A stretch of 64,000 nucleotides of DNA. Source: Halomonas korlensis. GTDB taxonomy: Bacteria; Pseudomonadota; Gammaproteobacteria; Pseudomonadales; Halomonadaceae. The position numbers and the translations under genes were made by a program. Of this stretch, positions 7,945 through 16,839 are shown one piece after another. Under the pieces are notes generated by a model. It was not told the origin of the DNA, made no database searches, and saw only the letters and a list, made by a program, of their open reading frames with translations. Location of the stretch: the NCBI RefSeq assembly GCF_900116705.1, contig NZ_FPBP01000014.1, forward strand, positions 1-64,000, given 5' to 3'. Every line of letters starts with the position of its first letter. The stretch's first letter is position 1.

Positions 7945-10527
7945 TTACTTGTTAAATACCAGTTGCCCGTCTTCGGCAGTCACGTGGATCACTTCGCCGG
8001 CAGTGAACTTGCCGGCCAGCAGATCCTGCGCCAGCGGGTTCTCGAGGCGGCTCTGGATGGCCCGCTTGAGAGGTCGGGCGCCGAACACCGGGTCGAAGCC
8101 CACCACGGCGAGTTGCGCCAGAGCATCGTCGCTGACCTCGAGCCCCAGGTCGTGCTCGGCCAGCCGCTGACGCAGACGGTCTAGCTGGATGCCGGCAATT
8201 GCCTGGATCTGCTCTTGCCCCAAGGCGTGGAACACCACCACCTCGTCGATGCGGTTGATCAATTCGGGGCGGAATTGGTTGCCCACCACCTCCATCACCG
8301 CGCTTTTCATCTGCTCGTAGTTCGCCTCGTCGCCGCCCATGCGCTGGATGATGTCCGACCCCATGTTGGAAGTCATGACGATCACGGTATTGCGGAAGTC
8401 CACCGTGCGGCCTTGGCCATCGGTCAGCCGGCCGTCCTCGAGCACCTGCAGCAGGATGTTGAACACATCCGGATGCGCCTTCTCGACCTCATCGAGCAGC
8501 ATCACCGAGTAGGGCTTGCGACGCACCGCCTCGGTCAGGTAGCCGCCCTCTTCATAGCCGACATAGCCGGGGGGCGCCCCGATCAGCCGGGCCACGGAGT
8601 GCTTCTCCATGAATTCCGACATGTCGATGCGCACCATCGCTTCCTCGGTATCGAAGAGGAAATTGGCCAGCGACTTGCAGAGTTCCGTCTTGCCCACGCC
8701 GGTCGGGCCAAGGAACAGGAAGGAGCCGTTGGGCCGATTGGGGTCGGCCAGGCCGGCACGCGAACGGCGCACAGCGTTGGCCACGGCGGTCACCGCCTCG
8801 TCCTGGCCAATGACCCGCTCGTGCAGCGCCTCCTCCATGCGCAGCAGCTTGTCGCGCTCGCCCTCGAGCATCTTCGAGACGGGAATTCCCGTCCAGCGCG
8901 AGACGACCTCGGCAATCTCCTCCTCGGTGACGTTGGAGCGCAACAGTTGGTGCCTGGAGGTATCCGCCTCGGCCTCGGAGCTCTCGGCGATCTTCTTCTC
9001 GAGCGACGGAATCACGCCGTACTGAATCTCGGACATCCGCGCGAGGTCACCCTGGCGGCGCGCCTGCTCGAGGTCGATACGGGCACGGTCGAGCTCGTCC
9101 TTGAACTGCGCCGCGCCCTGGATGCTGGCTTTCTCGGCCCGCCAGATCTCATCAAGATCGGCATACTCACGCTCGAGCTCGCTGATCTGCTCTTCGAGGA
9201 TCTCGAGACGCTTGCGCGAGGCCTCGTCGGTCTCCTTCTTGAGGTGCTCGCGCTCCATCTTCAGCTGGATCAACCGGCGGTCGAGGCGATCCATTGCCTC
9301 GGGTTTGGAGTCGAGCTCCATGCGGATGCGCGACGATGCCTCGTCGATCAAGTCGATGGCCTTGTCGGGCAACTGGCGGTCGGTGATATAGCGGGTCGAC
9401 AGCTTGGCCGCGGCGATGATGGCGCCGTCGGTAATGTCAACGCCGTGATGCACCTCGTAGCGCTCCTTGAGGCCACGCAGGATCGCCACGGTATCTTCCT
9501 CGCTGGGCTCGTCGACCAGCACCTTCTGGAAACGCCGCTCGAGCGCGGCATCCTTCTCGATGTACTTGCGATACTCGTCGAGCGTGGTGGCGCCTACGCA
9601 GTGCAGCTCGCCACGCGCCAACGCCGGCTTGAGCATGTTGCCGGCATCCATGGCGCCCTCGGCCTTGCCGGCGCCGACCATGGTATGCAGCTCATCGATG
9701 AACAGGATCACCCGACCCTCTTCCTGGGCCAGCTCCTTGAGCACCGACTTGAGCCGCTCCTCGAACTCGCCGCGGAACTTGGCCCCGGCCAGCAGCGAGC
9801 CCATGTCCAGCGACAGCACGCGCTTGTCCTTGAGGCCTTCGGGCACCTCGCCATCGACGATACGCTGGGCCAGCCCTTCGACGATGGCGGTCTTACCCAC
9901 GCCGGGCTCGCCGATCAGCACCGGGTTGTTCTTGGTGCGTCGCTGCAGCACCTGGATGGTGCGGCGAATCTCGTCGTCGCGGCCAATCACCGGGTCGAGC
10001 TTGCCGCTGGCCGCCCGCTCGGTGAGATCCAGGGTGTACTTGTCCAGCGACTCGCGCTGATCCTCGGCATTGGGATCATCGACCTTCTCGCCGCCGCGTA
10101 CGCTGTCGACGGCGGTACTCAAGGCCTTGCGGGAGAGCCCGGCCTTCTCCAACAGCTTGCTGACCGCATGGCCCATTTCCAGCGCCGCCAGCAACACCAG
10201 CTCACTGGCGATGTATTGATCGCCGCGCTTCTGGGCTTCGCGGTCGGTGAGGTTGAACAGCTTGACCAGATCACGAGAGGGCTGCACTTCGCCGTCGAAT
10301 TGCGCAACCTTGGGCAGATCGTCGAGGTGGCCCACCAGGCCATCGCGCAGCCGTGCGGCATCGCCTCCGGCCCGCTCTACCAGCGCCTTGACGCCGGTAT
10401 CGCGTGCATCCAGCAACGCCAGCAGCAAGTGGCCTGGCTCGAGCTGGTTGTGGCCTCGCCCCACGGCCAGCGACTGGGCGTCGGCCACGGCGTTCTGTAA
10501 CTTGGCGGTAAACTTGTCGAATCGCAT
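7945..10527 (-). CDS. clpB: ATP-dependent disaggregase ClpB
   Basis: Hexameric AAA+ chaperone that threads aggregated proteins through its pore together with DnaK. At 860 residues it is close to E. coli ClpB (857). Domain order is an N-terminal Clp_N domain beginning [17 protein letters not shown]1 with Walker A GEPGVGKT near residue 205, a coiled-coil M-domain around 410-525, then AAA2 with GPTGVGKT near 607 and a C-terminal D2-small domain. The frame opens at 10602, but ATG 10527 has GGAGG upstream and the family N-terminus. A sigma-32-like promoter lies about 75 bp upstream, so heat-shock control is expected. Confidence 0.97.
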   Translation of the reverse strand: MRFDKFTAKLQNAVADAQSLAVGRGHNQLEPGHLLLALLDARDTGVKALVERAGGDAARLRDGLVGHLDDLPKVAQFDGEVQPSRDLVKLFNLTDREAQKRGDQYIASELVLLAALEMGHAVSKLLEKAGLSRKALSTAVDSVRGGEKVDDPNAEDQRESLDKYTLDLTERAASGKLDPVIGRDDEIRRTIQVLQRRTKNNPVLIGEPGVGKTAIVEGLAQRIVDGEVPEGLKDKRVLSLDMGSLLAGAKFRGEFEERLKSVLKELAQEEGRVILFIDELHTMVGAGKAEGAMDAGNMLKPALARGELHCVGATTLDEYRKYIEKDAALERRFQKVLVDEPSEEDTVAILRGLKERYEVHHGVDITDGAIIAAAKLSTRYITDRQLPDKAIDLIDEASSRIRMELDSKPEAMDRLDRRLIQLKMEREHLKKETDEASRKRLEILEEQISELEREYADLDEIWRAEKASIQGAAQFKDELDRARIDLEQARRQGDLARMSEIQYGVIPSLEKKIAESSEAEADTSRHQLLRSNVTEEEIAEVVSRWTGIPVSKMLEGERDKLLRMEEALHERVIGQDEAVTAVANAVRRSRAGLADPNRPNGSFLFLGPTGVGKTELCKSLANFLFDTEEAMVRIDMSEFMEKHSVARLIGAPPGYVGYEEGGYLTEAVRRKPYSVMLLDEVEKAHPDVFNILLQVLEDGRLTDGQGRTVDFRNTVIVMTSNMGSDIIQRMGGDEANYEQMKSAVMEVVGNQFRPELINRIDEVVVFHALGQEQIQAIAGIQLDRLRQRLAEHDLGLEVSDDALAQLAVVGFDPVFGARPLKRAIQSRLENPLAQDLLAGKFTAGEVIHVTAEDGQLVFNK

Positions 10528-10599
10528 CGAAATTCCTCCATCGGGGTGACGACGCGTTCGGACGCGCCGCGTTGACCCTGGTATGTGTCTTGACAGTCT

Positions 10600-10628
10600 C
10601 AATGGAGTCGGTTCGGGTCGCTTTCAAG
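10600..10628 (-). promoter_or_regulatory. Sigma-32 heat-shock promoter of clpB
   Basis: Read on the minus strand: CTTGAAA (10628-10622), 14-bp spacer, CTCCATTG (10607-10600). The known RpoH consensus is CTTGAAA with a spacer of about 11-16 bp and CCCCATNT. Transcription would begin near 10593, leaving a 5' UTR of about 65 nt. Confidence 0.85.
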
Positions 10629-10676
10629 TCGAAGGACAGGAGAGCTCGCAGGAGAACCGGAAAGACTTGACGCAGA

Positions 10677-11432
10677 TCAACGCAGCCAGATCACGCTCGA
10701 CATCCTGCCCGTACGGCCTTCGTCGCGGCGATGGGAGTAGAAGCGTGGCTCGCAGGCGGTACAGAAGTGGCCGCCACTGATATGAGAGACACCCAGCCGT
10801 TCCAGACGCAGGCGTGCCAGGCGGTAAAGATCCGCCATGAAATGCCCGAGCCGATAGGGGCTGGGCTCGAAGGCATCAACCGTCTCGGGGTGCACGCCGA
10901 CGAAGGCGCGCTGTACCTCGGGGCCAACCTCGAACTGGGCGTTGGAGATCGCCGGGCCCAGCCAGGCGTAAAGCTCCTCCGGCGGGGTGGCAAGTGCCCC
11001 TACCGTGGCCTCCAGCACGCCCCCGGCCAGACCCCGCCAACCGGCATGGGCCAGCCCGACCCGCTCGCCGCGCCAATCGCAGAAGAATACCGGCAGGCAG
11101 TCGGCGGTGAGCACCACGCAGGCGTAGTCGCGATCGAGGGCCACCGCGGCATCCGCCTCGGGCGGCTGGTCGGTATAACGCTGGTGCACCCGCGCCCCGT
11201 GGACCTGGTTCAGCCAAAGCAGCGGGCGTTCATCGTGAAGTTCCTTTTCCAGCAGACGGCGGCACAGGGCCACATGCTCGGGATTATCACCGACGTGATC
11301 CGCCGCGTTGAAGGCGGCGAACTCATCCTGGCTGGGGCCGGTCTCGCGCGTAGTCACGAAGGCGCCCACGGTCTCGGGAGCCGGCCAGTCGGGAAGAATA
11401 AGCGTCGGGCGCAGATCCAGGGCATCACTCAT
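10677..11432 (-). CDS. pgeF: Peptidoglycan editing factor / multicopper polyphenol oxidase family (YfiH)
   Basis: Member of the YfiH/DUF152 family. E. coli YfiH (PgeF) removes misincorporated L-Ser from UDP-MurNAc; other members show laccase or purine-nucleoside phosphorylase activity. The 251 residues contain the family segments NQVHGARV, ADCLPVFF, HAGWRGL and WLGPAISNAQFEVG, whose His and Cys residues bind zinc. Start ATG 11432 follows GAGG and replaces a longer frame opening at 11498. It sits 10 bp after rluD and upstream of clpB, the same rluD-yfiH-clpB order as in E. coli. Confidence 0.9.
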   Translation of the reverse strand: MSDALDLRPTLILPDWPAPETVGAFVTTRETGPSQDEFAAFNAADHVGDNPEHVALCRRLLEKELHDERPLLWLNQVHGARVHQRYTDQPPEADAAVALDRDYACVVLTADCLPVFFCDWRGERVGLAHAGWRGLAGGVLEATVGALATPPEELYAWLGPAISNAQFEVGPEVQRAFVGVHPETVDAFEPSPYRLGHFMADLYRLARLRLERLGVSHISGGHFCTACEPRFYSHRRDEGRTGRMSSVIWLR

Positions 11433-11442
11433 TGCGGGGTCC

Positions 11443-12402
11443 TCAACGCATTGTCGCGTGATCGTCGCGGAGCATATCGAGCAGCACCAGCATGTCATCG
11501 GGCAGCGGCGCGCGACACATCAGTCTCTCACCGGAGGCAGGATGCACGAAAGCCAGCTTGCGGGCATGCAGCGCCTGGCGCGGGAAGGCACGCAGCCCTT
11601 CCTTGAGTTCATCTCCGGCCCCGGCAGGCAACTTGAGGCGGCCGCCATAAACCGGGTCGCCGACCAGCGGGTGGTGCAGATGCGCCATGTGTACGCGGAT
11701 CTGATGGGTGCGGCCGGTCTCGAGACGACAGCGCACATGGGTGTGCGCGCGAAAACGCTCCACCACTCGATAGTGGGTCACCGCCGGCTTGCCGGAAGCG
11801 TTGACCGCCTGGCGCTTGCGATCGCGGGGATGGCGTCCGATGGGGGTATCCAGCGTGCCGCCAGCGGTCATCGTCCCCAGCGCCACGGCGTCGTATTCGC
11901 GCGACACCGTGCGCGCCTGAAGCTGCTCGACCAACGCCGTCTGGGCGGCTAGCGTCCTGGCGACCACCATCAGCCCCGTGGTGCCCTTGTCTAGGCGGTG
12001 CACGATACCCGCCCGGGGCACAGTGGCAAGCTCGGGCGCATAGTGCAGCAAGGCATTGAGCAGGGTGCCGTCGGGATTGCCGGCGGCCGGATGCACCACC
12101 AGTCCCGCCGGCTTGTCGATCACCAGGACATGCTCGTCCTCGTAGACCACGGTCAACGGGATGTCCTGGGCCTCGAAGCGGGTATCGTCTTCGATCTCGG
12201 CCTGAAGACGAAGCGCCTCGCCACCGTAGACCTTGTCCTTGGGCTTGCCGGGACGGGCATCGACGGTCAGCGCGCCGGACTTGATCCAGGATTTCAGACG
12301 CTCGCGGGAGTAGTCGGCGAACAGTTCGGCGGCGGCCTGGTCCAGGCGCATGCCGGCCATGGTGTCGGGGATGCGTTGCTGTGCTTCCAGGGTCTGGGAC
12401 AT
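11443..12402 (-). CDS. rluD: 23S rRNA pseudouridine synthase RluD
   Basis: Makes pseudouridines 1911, 1915 and 1917 in helix 69 of 23S rRNA. From ATG 12402 the protein is 319 residues (E. coli 326). An S4 RNA-binding domain (residues about 15-80, [19 protein letters not shown]) precedes the RsuA/RluA catalytic domain, which has [12 protein letters not shown] with the catalytic Asp, and GRTHQIRVH. The start lacks a strong Shine-Dalgarno sequence. It diverges from bamD, a common gammaproteobacterial arrangement. Confidence 0.95.
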   Translation of the reverse strand: MSQTLEAQQRIPDTMAGMRLDQAAAELFADYSRERLKSWIKSGALTVDARPGKPKDKVYGGEALRLQAEIEDDTRFEAQDIPLTVVYEDEHVLVIDKPAGLVVHPAAGNPDGTLLNALLHYAPELATVPRAGIVHRLDKGTTGLMVVARTLAAQTALVEQLQARTVSREYDAVALGTMTAGGTLDTPIGRHPRDRKRQAVNASGKPAVTHYRVVERFRAHTHVRCRLETGRTHQIRVHMAHLHHPLVGDPVYGGRLKLPAGAGDELKEGLRAFPRQALHARKLAFVHPASGERLMCRAPLPDDMLVLLDMLRDDHATMR

Positions 12403-12526
12403 GAAAGGGAAAGAGGCCCGTGTGCTGGTAGGAGAAAGGGGCAGCCGTGGAAGACTGCGTTTTGCCGCAGGGTGCTTTATAGTAAGCGGAATTTCGTCAG
12501 ATTCTAGCACGGTCACCCGGGTTTTC

Positions 12527-12561
12527 TTGACACGAATCGATTGACACGAATTGCTTGACAC
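12527..12561. repeat. Three tandem 14-bp repeats with TTGACAC upstream of bamD
   Basis: TTGACAC occurs at 12527, 12541 and 12555, exactly 14 bp apart; the first two units share TTGACACGAAT. They lie in the rluD/bamD divergent gap and end 11 bp before the bamD start. Each carries a perfect -35 hexamer, but no -10 is visible at a suitable distance before the bamD start. Confidence 0.8.
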
Positions 12562-12572
12562 AGAGGATCATG

Positions 12573-13406
12573 ATGCGCGTTTTTACCATGCCCACACGCC
12601 TTGCGGCCCTGCTCCTGGCCTCCACCCTGCTGGTCGGCTGTGCCAGCAATGGCAACCAGGAACAGGAAGAGGAAGAACCCGACGAGTTTACCGGCGTTTC
12701 CGAAAGCGAGCTCTATGAAGACGCCCGCGAGGCCCTGGAGCGCGGCAGCTACACCTCCGCCATCACCCGGCTGGAAGCCCTGGATACCCGCTACCCGTTC
12801 GGCAGTCGCGCCGAGCAGGCCCAGCTGGAACTGATCTACGCCTATTACGAGACTGACGACTGGGAGGCTACCCGCGCCGCCGCCAGCCGTTTCATCCGCC
12901 TGCATCCGAGCCACCCTCAGGCCGACTACGCGCTCTACATGCGCGGCCTGGCGTCCTGGCAGGCCGGCCGCTTCAGCCTGGAGCGTCTGCGGGTGATTGA
13001 TATCTCAAAGCGCGACCTCGGCGCTTCGCGCGAGGCCTATAACGATTTTCGCGAGCTGATTCGCCTCTACCCCGACAGCGAATACGCCCCGGACGCCGAG
13101 CAGCGCCTCATCTACCTGCGCAATATCCTGGCGCGCCACGAACTGCATGTCGCCGATTTCTACCTGCGCAAGGGCGCGTATCTCGCCGCCGTTGAGCGCG
13201 GGCGTTGGGTGGTCGAGAACTATCCCCGCTCGGAGGCCACCTCCGACGCCCTGGCGGTGATGGTAGAAGGTTATCTGGGCCTCGAGATGCGCGACCGGGC
13301 CCGCGAGACTCTCAATGTCCTGATCGAGAATACGCCGAACCACGAACGACTCAGCGGACGCACCTTCCGTCCACAGCATGTCGATGCCAACTTGCTGTCG
13401 GTCTGA
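12573..13406 (+). CDS. bamD: Outer membrane protein assembly lipoprotein BamD
   Basis: Essential lipoprotein of the BAM complex that inserts beta-barrel proteins into the outer membrane. The N-terminus is a lipoprotein signal peptide with lipobox LVGC about 20 residues in. Next comes an acidic linker, then TPR-type helical repeats (for example LYEDAREALERGSYTSAI and YPDSEYAPDAEQRL). At 277 residues it is longer than E. coli BamD (245), partly because of the acidic linker. Start choice: ATG 12573 has AGAGG six nucleotides upstream; an adjacent ATG at 12570 and a TTG at 12555 are alternatives. Confidence 0.93.
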   Translation: MRVFTMPTRLAALLLASTLLVGCASNGNQEQEEEEPDEFTGVSESELYEDAREALERGSYTSAITRLEALDTRYPFGSRAEQAQLELIYAYYETDDWEATRAAASRFIRLHPSHPQADYALYMRGLASWQAGRFSLERLRVIDISKRDLGASREAYNDFRELIRLYPDSEYAPDAEQRLIYLRNILARHELHVADFYLRKGAYLAAVERGRWVVENYPRSEATSDALAVMVEGYLGLEMRDRARETLNVLIENTPNHERLSGRTFRPQHVDANLLSV

Positions 13407-13407
13407 A

Positions 13408-13449
13408 GCCGAGCGCCGAGCGCCGAGCGCCGAGCGCCGAGCGCCGAGC
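13408..13449. repeat. Six tandem GCCGAGC heptamers
   Basis: Six perfect copies of the 7-bp unit GCCGAGC begin directly after the bamD stop. Two inverted copies (GCTCGGC, 13556-13569) plus a degenerate one lie on the other side of the terminator next to the nadE stop, so the array flanks the convergent gene ends symmetrically. Confidence 0.9.
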
Positions 13450-13482
13450 AGGATGATGCCGGTTTCGGATCCGGCATCAAAA

Positions 13483-13518
13483 AGAAACCCCGCCCAGTCA
13501 AAGCTCGGCGGGGTTTCT
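13483..13518. terminator. Bidirectional terminator between bamD and nadE
   Basis: Perfect 12-bp inverted repeat AGAAACCCCGCC / GGCGGGGTTTCT with a 12-nt loop. T-rich tracts follow on both strands (GTTTTC on plus, TTTTTG on minus). A second hairpin, GATGCCGG / CCGGCATC, lies just upstream at 13455-13478. Confidence 0.85.
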
Positions 13519-13578
13519 GTTTTCAGTCTCGGCAACGACTGCCCGTCACCGAACAGCTCGGCGCTCGGCGCTTGAAGC

Positions 13579-15210
13579 TTATTCTCCCGGCTGCCAGCCG
13601 TTGACGATGGGATAGCGCCGGTCGCGACCGAACCCGCGCGGCGTGACCCGCACGCCGACTGGCGCCTGGCGTCGCTTGTACTCGCAGCGATCGACCAGCT
13701 TGACCACCTTGTAGACGTCCTCGTCATCGAAGCCAGCGGCGATGATGGCCTCGGCGCTCATGTCGCCCTCGATATAGCTCACTAGGATGGCATCGAGCAC
13801 GTCGTAGTCAGGCAGCGAGTCGCTATCCTGCTGATCGGGGGCCAGCTCGGCGGAAGGCGGCCGCTCGATGACCCGCTCAGGAATCGCCGGCGACTGGGTG
13901 TTGCGCCAGCGCGCCAGGCGGTACACCCAGGTCTTGTAGACATCCTTGATGGCGTTGTAGCCGCCCACCATGTCGCCATAAAGCGTGGCGTAGCCCACCG
14001 CCATCTCGCTCTTGTTGCCGGTGGTCAGCACCATCAGGCCTTTTTTGTTGGAGATCGCCATCAGCAGCACACCACGACAGCGTGACTGCAGGTTCTCCTC
14101 GGTGGTATCGCGCTCGGTACCGGCGAAGCTCTCGGACAGGGTGTCCATGAAGGCCTCGACCATCGGCTCGATGGGCATGACCTCATACTCGACACCCAGT
14201 AGCTTGGCCTGCTCGGCAGCGTCCTGCCGGGAGATATCCGCCGTGTAGTGGTACGGCATCATCACCGCATGCACCCGCTGCGGCCCCAGCGCATCCACGG
14301 CAATGGCCAACGACAGCCCCGAGTCGATCCCGCCGGACAGGCCCATCACCACGCCGTCGAAGCCGCTCTTGTTGACATAGTCACGCAGCCCGGTGACCAG
14401 CGCGCAGTAGAGGTTCTCCTCCGGCTCGACCTCGGGGTCGGTCTCGCCGGGCTGTGGCACCCAGTGATCTCCCTCGCGCACGAACTGCACCGGCATCAGC
14501 CCTACCGCCCAGTGCGGCGCCTGCACTATCAACTCACCCTGGGCATTCACGCAGGCCGAACCACCGTCGAAGACCAGTTCGTCCTGCCCACCGATCATGT
14601 TGACGTAGACCATCGGCAGCGACACCTCGTCGGCACGCTCCTCGAGCAAGCGCAGCCGCTCGGCGGGTTTGTCCTGATGGAAGGGCGAGGCATTGAGACT
14701 GACCAGTATCTGCGCTCCGGCCTGCTTCGCCGCCGTAACCGGCGCACCGCTCCAGAGATCCTCACAGATCAGGATGCCGATGCGGGCCCCATGATGATCG
14801 ATCACCAGGGGCTGCGTACCGGGCGAAAAATAGCGTTGCTCGTCGAAGACCTGATAGTTGGGCAGTGCCTGCTTGGCGTATTCTCCCAGCCATTCGCCGT
14901 TGTAGAGCACTCCGGCGAGGTTCCAGGTGTGCCCTTCGCGGCGGCCGGGATAGCCGACGATCACCATCACGTCGTGCGCCACCTTCTCGGCCATGCGAAT
15001 GCGGGCATGGCGCAGGCGGCTTTCCATCGAGGGACGCAGCAGCAGGTCCTCCGGCGGATAGCCGGTCAGGAAGAGCTCGGGCAGCACGACGATATCGGCG
15101 CCATGCTCGATACGCGCCTCGCGCACCGCTTCGATAGCGGTCTCTGTGTTGCCGGGAATATCCCCGACCAGCGGGTCCAGCTGAGCCATTACCAGCGTCA
15201 GGTCTTGCAT
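13579..15210 (-). CDS. nadE: Glutamine-dependent NAD+ synthetase
   Basis: Last step of NAD synthesis: amidation of deamido-NAD using ammonia from glutamine. The 543-residue protein fuses an N-terminal nitrilase-type glutaminase domain (catalytic Glu in LPELFLTGY, Lys-loop region, Cys in GILICEDLWSG) to a C-terminal synthetase with the PP-loop SGGIDSGLSLAIAVDALG. The C-terminal tail RRQAPVGVRVTPRGFGRDRR is typical of the two-domain form. It is expected to be cytoplasmic. Confidence 0.96.
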   Translation of the reverse strand: MQDLTLVMAQLDPLVGDIPGNTETAIEAVREARIEHGADIVVLPELFLTGYPPEDLLLRPSMESRLRHARIRMAEKVAHDVMVIVGYPGRREGHTWNLAGVLYNGEWLGEYAKQALPNYQVFDEQRYFSPGTQPLVIDHHGARIGILICEDLWSGAPVTAAKQAGAQILVSLNASPFHQDKPAERLRLLEERADEVSLPMVYVNMIGGQDELVFDGGSACVNAQGELIVQAPHWAVGLMPVQFVREGDHWVPQPGETDPEVEPEENLYCALVTGLRDYVNKSGFDGVVMGLSGGIDSGLSLAIAVDALGPQRVHAVMMPYHYTADISRQDAAEQAKLLGVEYEVMPIEPMVEAFMDTLSESFAGTERDTTEENLQSRCRGVLLMAISNKKGLMVLTTGNKSEMAVGYATLYGDMVGGYNAIKDVYKTWVYRLARWRNTQSPAIPERVIERPPSAELAPDQQDSDSLPDYDVLDAILVSYIEGDMSAEAIIAAGFDDEDVYKVVKLVDRCEYKRRQAPVGVRVTPRGFGRDRRYPIVNGWQPGE

Positions 15211-15310
15211 GGGCTTGGAAATCTCTCGAGAATCGATGGTATTCCTTCATTGTCCCGCAAGGACAGCCGAGTGGCAAAGCCAGCCACCCCACCAGGGAGG
15301 CTTCATAAGG

Positions 15311-15571
15311 ATGAACCTGTTGCTGATTCGTCTCATTATCTTCGCCGTGCTGTTCTTCGCCGGCCTCAAGCTCTATAGCATGTATCGCGAGTGGAAGCTC
15401 AACCGCGACAATCTGGTCGAGGGTGACTCACAGCCTGCCGACAGCAAGATGGTGCTGTGCAGCTGGTGCAAGGTGCACGTTCCCGAACCCGACGCCCTGC
15501 GCGAAAAGGGCGAATGGTTCTGCTGCAGCGCGCACCGCGACAAATATCTCGAAGAAAAGAAGGACGACTAG
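15311..15571 (+). CDS. Small membrane-anchored Cys-rich protein (PP0621-like family)
   Basis: 86-residue protein with one N-terminal membrane helix (residues about 3-21), a charged linker and a cysteine cluster: CSWCKVHVPEPDAL followed by WFCCSAHRDKYL. The Cys-x2-Cys and Cys-Cys-x2-His spacing suggests a small zinc-binding fold. It resembles an uncharacterised family known from pseudomonads; I know of no function. The ATG at 15311 is favoured over a frame opening at 15209 because the hydrophobic helix then begins at residue 3 and GGAGG lies 10 nt upstream. It diverges from nadE. Confidence 0.75.
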   Translation: MNLLLIRLIIFAVLFFAGLKLYSMYREWKLNRDNLVEGDSQPADSKMVLCSWCKVHVPEPDALREKGEWFCCSAHRDKYLEEKKDD

Positions 15572-15593
15572 CGCCAAGCGCCAAGCGCCAAGC
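15571..15593. repeat. Three tandem GCGCCAA heptamers
   Basis: Three perfect copies of GCGCCAA plus GC start on the last base of the stop codon of the preceding small gene, in the gap before convergent thiO. The unit is a rotation and single-base variant of the GCCGAGC heptamer next to bamD. Confidence 0.85.
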
Positions 15594-15635
15594 TGAATTA
15601 TTGTCAGCGATCCTGGCGCAGCGTCAACTCTCTCC

Positions 15636-16742
15636 CTACTGCGCCTGCCATTGATCCGACAAGGCATAGGGCCTGGGGTCGACGATCGGCTCGCGACCCA
15701 GCAGTTGATCCACCAGCAACCGTGTTGCAGCCGGCGCCAGTACCAGGCCATTGCGGTAGTGGCCGGCATTCACATGCAGGTTATCCACACCCGGTACGCT
15801 GCCGATGAAGGGCACGCCATCCGGCGAGCCCGGTCGCAGCCCCGCCCAGTGATGCTCCACCTCGCAGTCGGCGAGCGTCGGAATGATCTTCACCGCGCTC
15901 TCCCATAGCGATTCGCGCGCCGCGTGTGAAAGCGACTTGTCGAAGCCCGTCTCCTCCAGCGTCGAGCCGGCCAGCACACGCCCATCGGCACGGGGAATCA
16001 CGTAGCGGCCATCCATCAGCACCACTCTGCGGACCCGCTCCGGCGGTGCCTTGAACAGGATCATCTGCCCCTTCACCGGCCGCACCGGCAGCCGCACGCC
16101 GACCCGCTCGAGCAGGCCCGCCGCCCAGGCACCGCCGCAAACGATCGCCTGATCGCCGGCCACTGCCCCGCTTGTCGTCTCCACCGCTTCGATGTGCGGG
16201 CCTCGTCGGCGAAAGCCGGTCACCTCACAGCGCTCGTGGATACTCACCTTCGCCATGTTGCCCAACCGCCTGCGCAGCGCGCGCACCAGGCGAGGGTTGC
16301 GAAGGCTACCGAGGGTCGGCATCCACAGTGCGTCCGTTACCCCCGGCGTGATATTTGGCTCCTTGGTATACACGAAGTCGGCATTGACGCGCTCCAGCGG
16401 CTTGCCGACCTTGCGCGCCCAGGCCATGGCGCGTTCCTCATCGTCTACGCGCAGATAGAGCAACCCGCGCTGGCGATACTCGGGGTCGATGCCGGTTTCT
16501 TCCAGCAAGCGCAAGGAGAGCTGGGGATAGAAGCCCTCGGACCAGGTCGATAACCGCGAGATCGGCTCGCTGTAGCGCCAGGGATAGAGCGGCGAGACGA
16601 TACCGCCGCCCGCCCACGACGCCTCGCGACCGCAATCACCACGTTCCAGCAGGGTCACCGAATGGCCGGCATCGGCCAGCTGCAGCGTCGTCATCAAGCC
16701 GATGACGCCGCCACCTATCACGACAAAATCACTCACAGGCAC
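15636..16742 (-). CDS. thiO: Glycine oxidase ThiO
   Basis: FAD enzyme of the D-amino-acid oxidase family that oxidises glycine to the iminoacetate used for the thiazole ring of thiamine. The 368 residues begin with the dinucleotide-binding motif VIGGGVIGLMTTLQLADAG. Further DAO features are GREASWAGGGIVSP near residue 40, PVKGQMILF in the middle and a C-terminal NAGHYRNGLVLAPA segment that closes over the flavin. No other thiamine genes are nearby. The frame opens with GTG (VPVSDFV); a second GTG two codons later is an equally possible start. Confidence 0.88.
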   Translation of the reverse strand: MPVSDFVVIGGGVIGLMTTLQLADAGHSVTLLERGDCGREASWAGGGIVSPLYPWRYSEPISRLSTWSEGFYPQLSLRLLEETGIDPEYRQRGLLYLRVDDEERAMAWARKVGKPLERVNADFVYTKEPNITPGVTDALWMPTLGSLRNPRLVRALRRRLGNMAKVSIHERCEVTGFRRRGPHIEAVETTSGAVAGDQAIVCGGAWAAGLLERVGVRLPVRPVKGQMILFKAPPERVRRVVLMDGRYVIPRADGRVLAGSTLEETGFDKSLSHAARESLWESAVKIIPTLADCEVEHHWAGLRPGSPDGVPFIGSVPGVDNLHVNAGHYRNGLVLAPAATRLLVDQLLGREPIVDPRPYALSDQWQAQ

Positions 16743-16839
16743 TGTCCGAGAAATCGTACATAAGAATTTATTGGATTAGCTATGTTGAGAGGATGCCCTG
16801 CTGTGAGAGCGGGAAAACGACCCTCTTTGGAAGACCCGC

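Noticed and set aside
8215..10500. 761-codon plus-strand open frame opposite clpB
   Set aside because: Antisense shadow of clpB; composition typical of reverse-strand GC-rich codons and no recognisable motif.
12555..12572. TTG start for bamD
   Set aside because: It lies upstream of the AGAGG ribosome binding site, which fits the ATG at 12573.
16743..16839. TPP riboswitch for thiO
   Set aside because: The gap is under 100 bp and shows no CUGAGA/thi-box sequence on the thiO strand.
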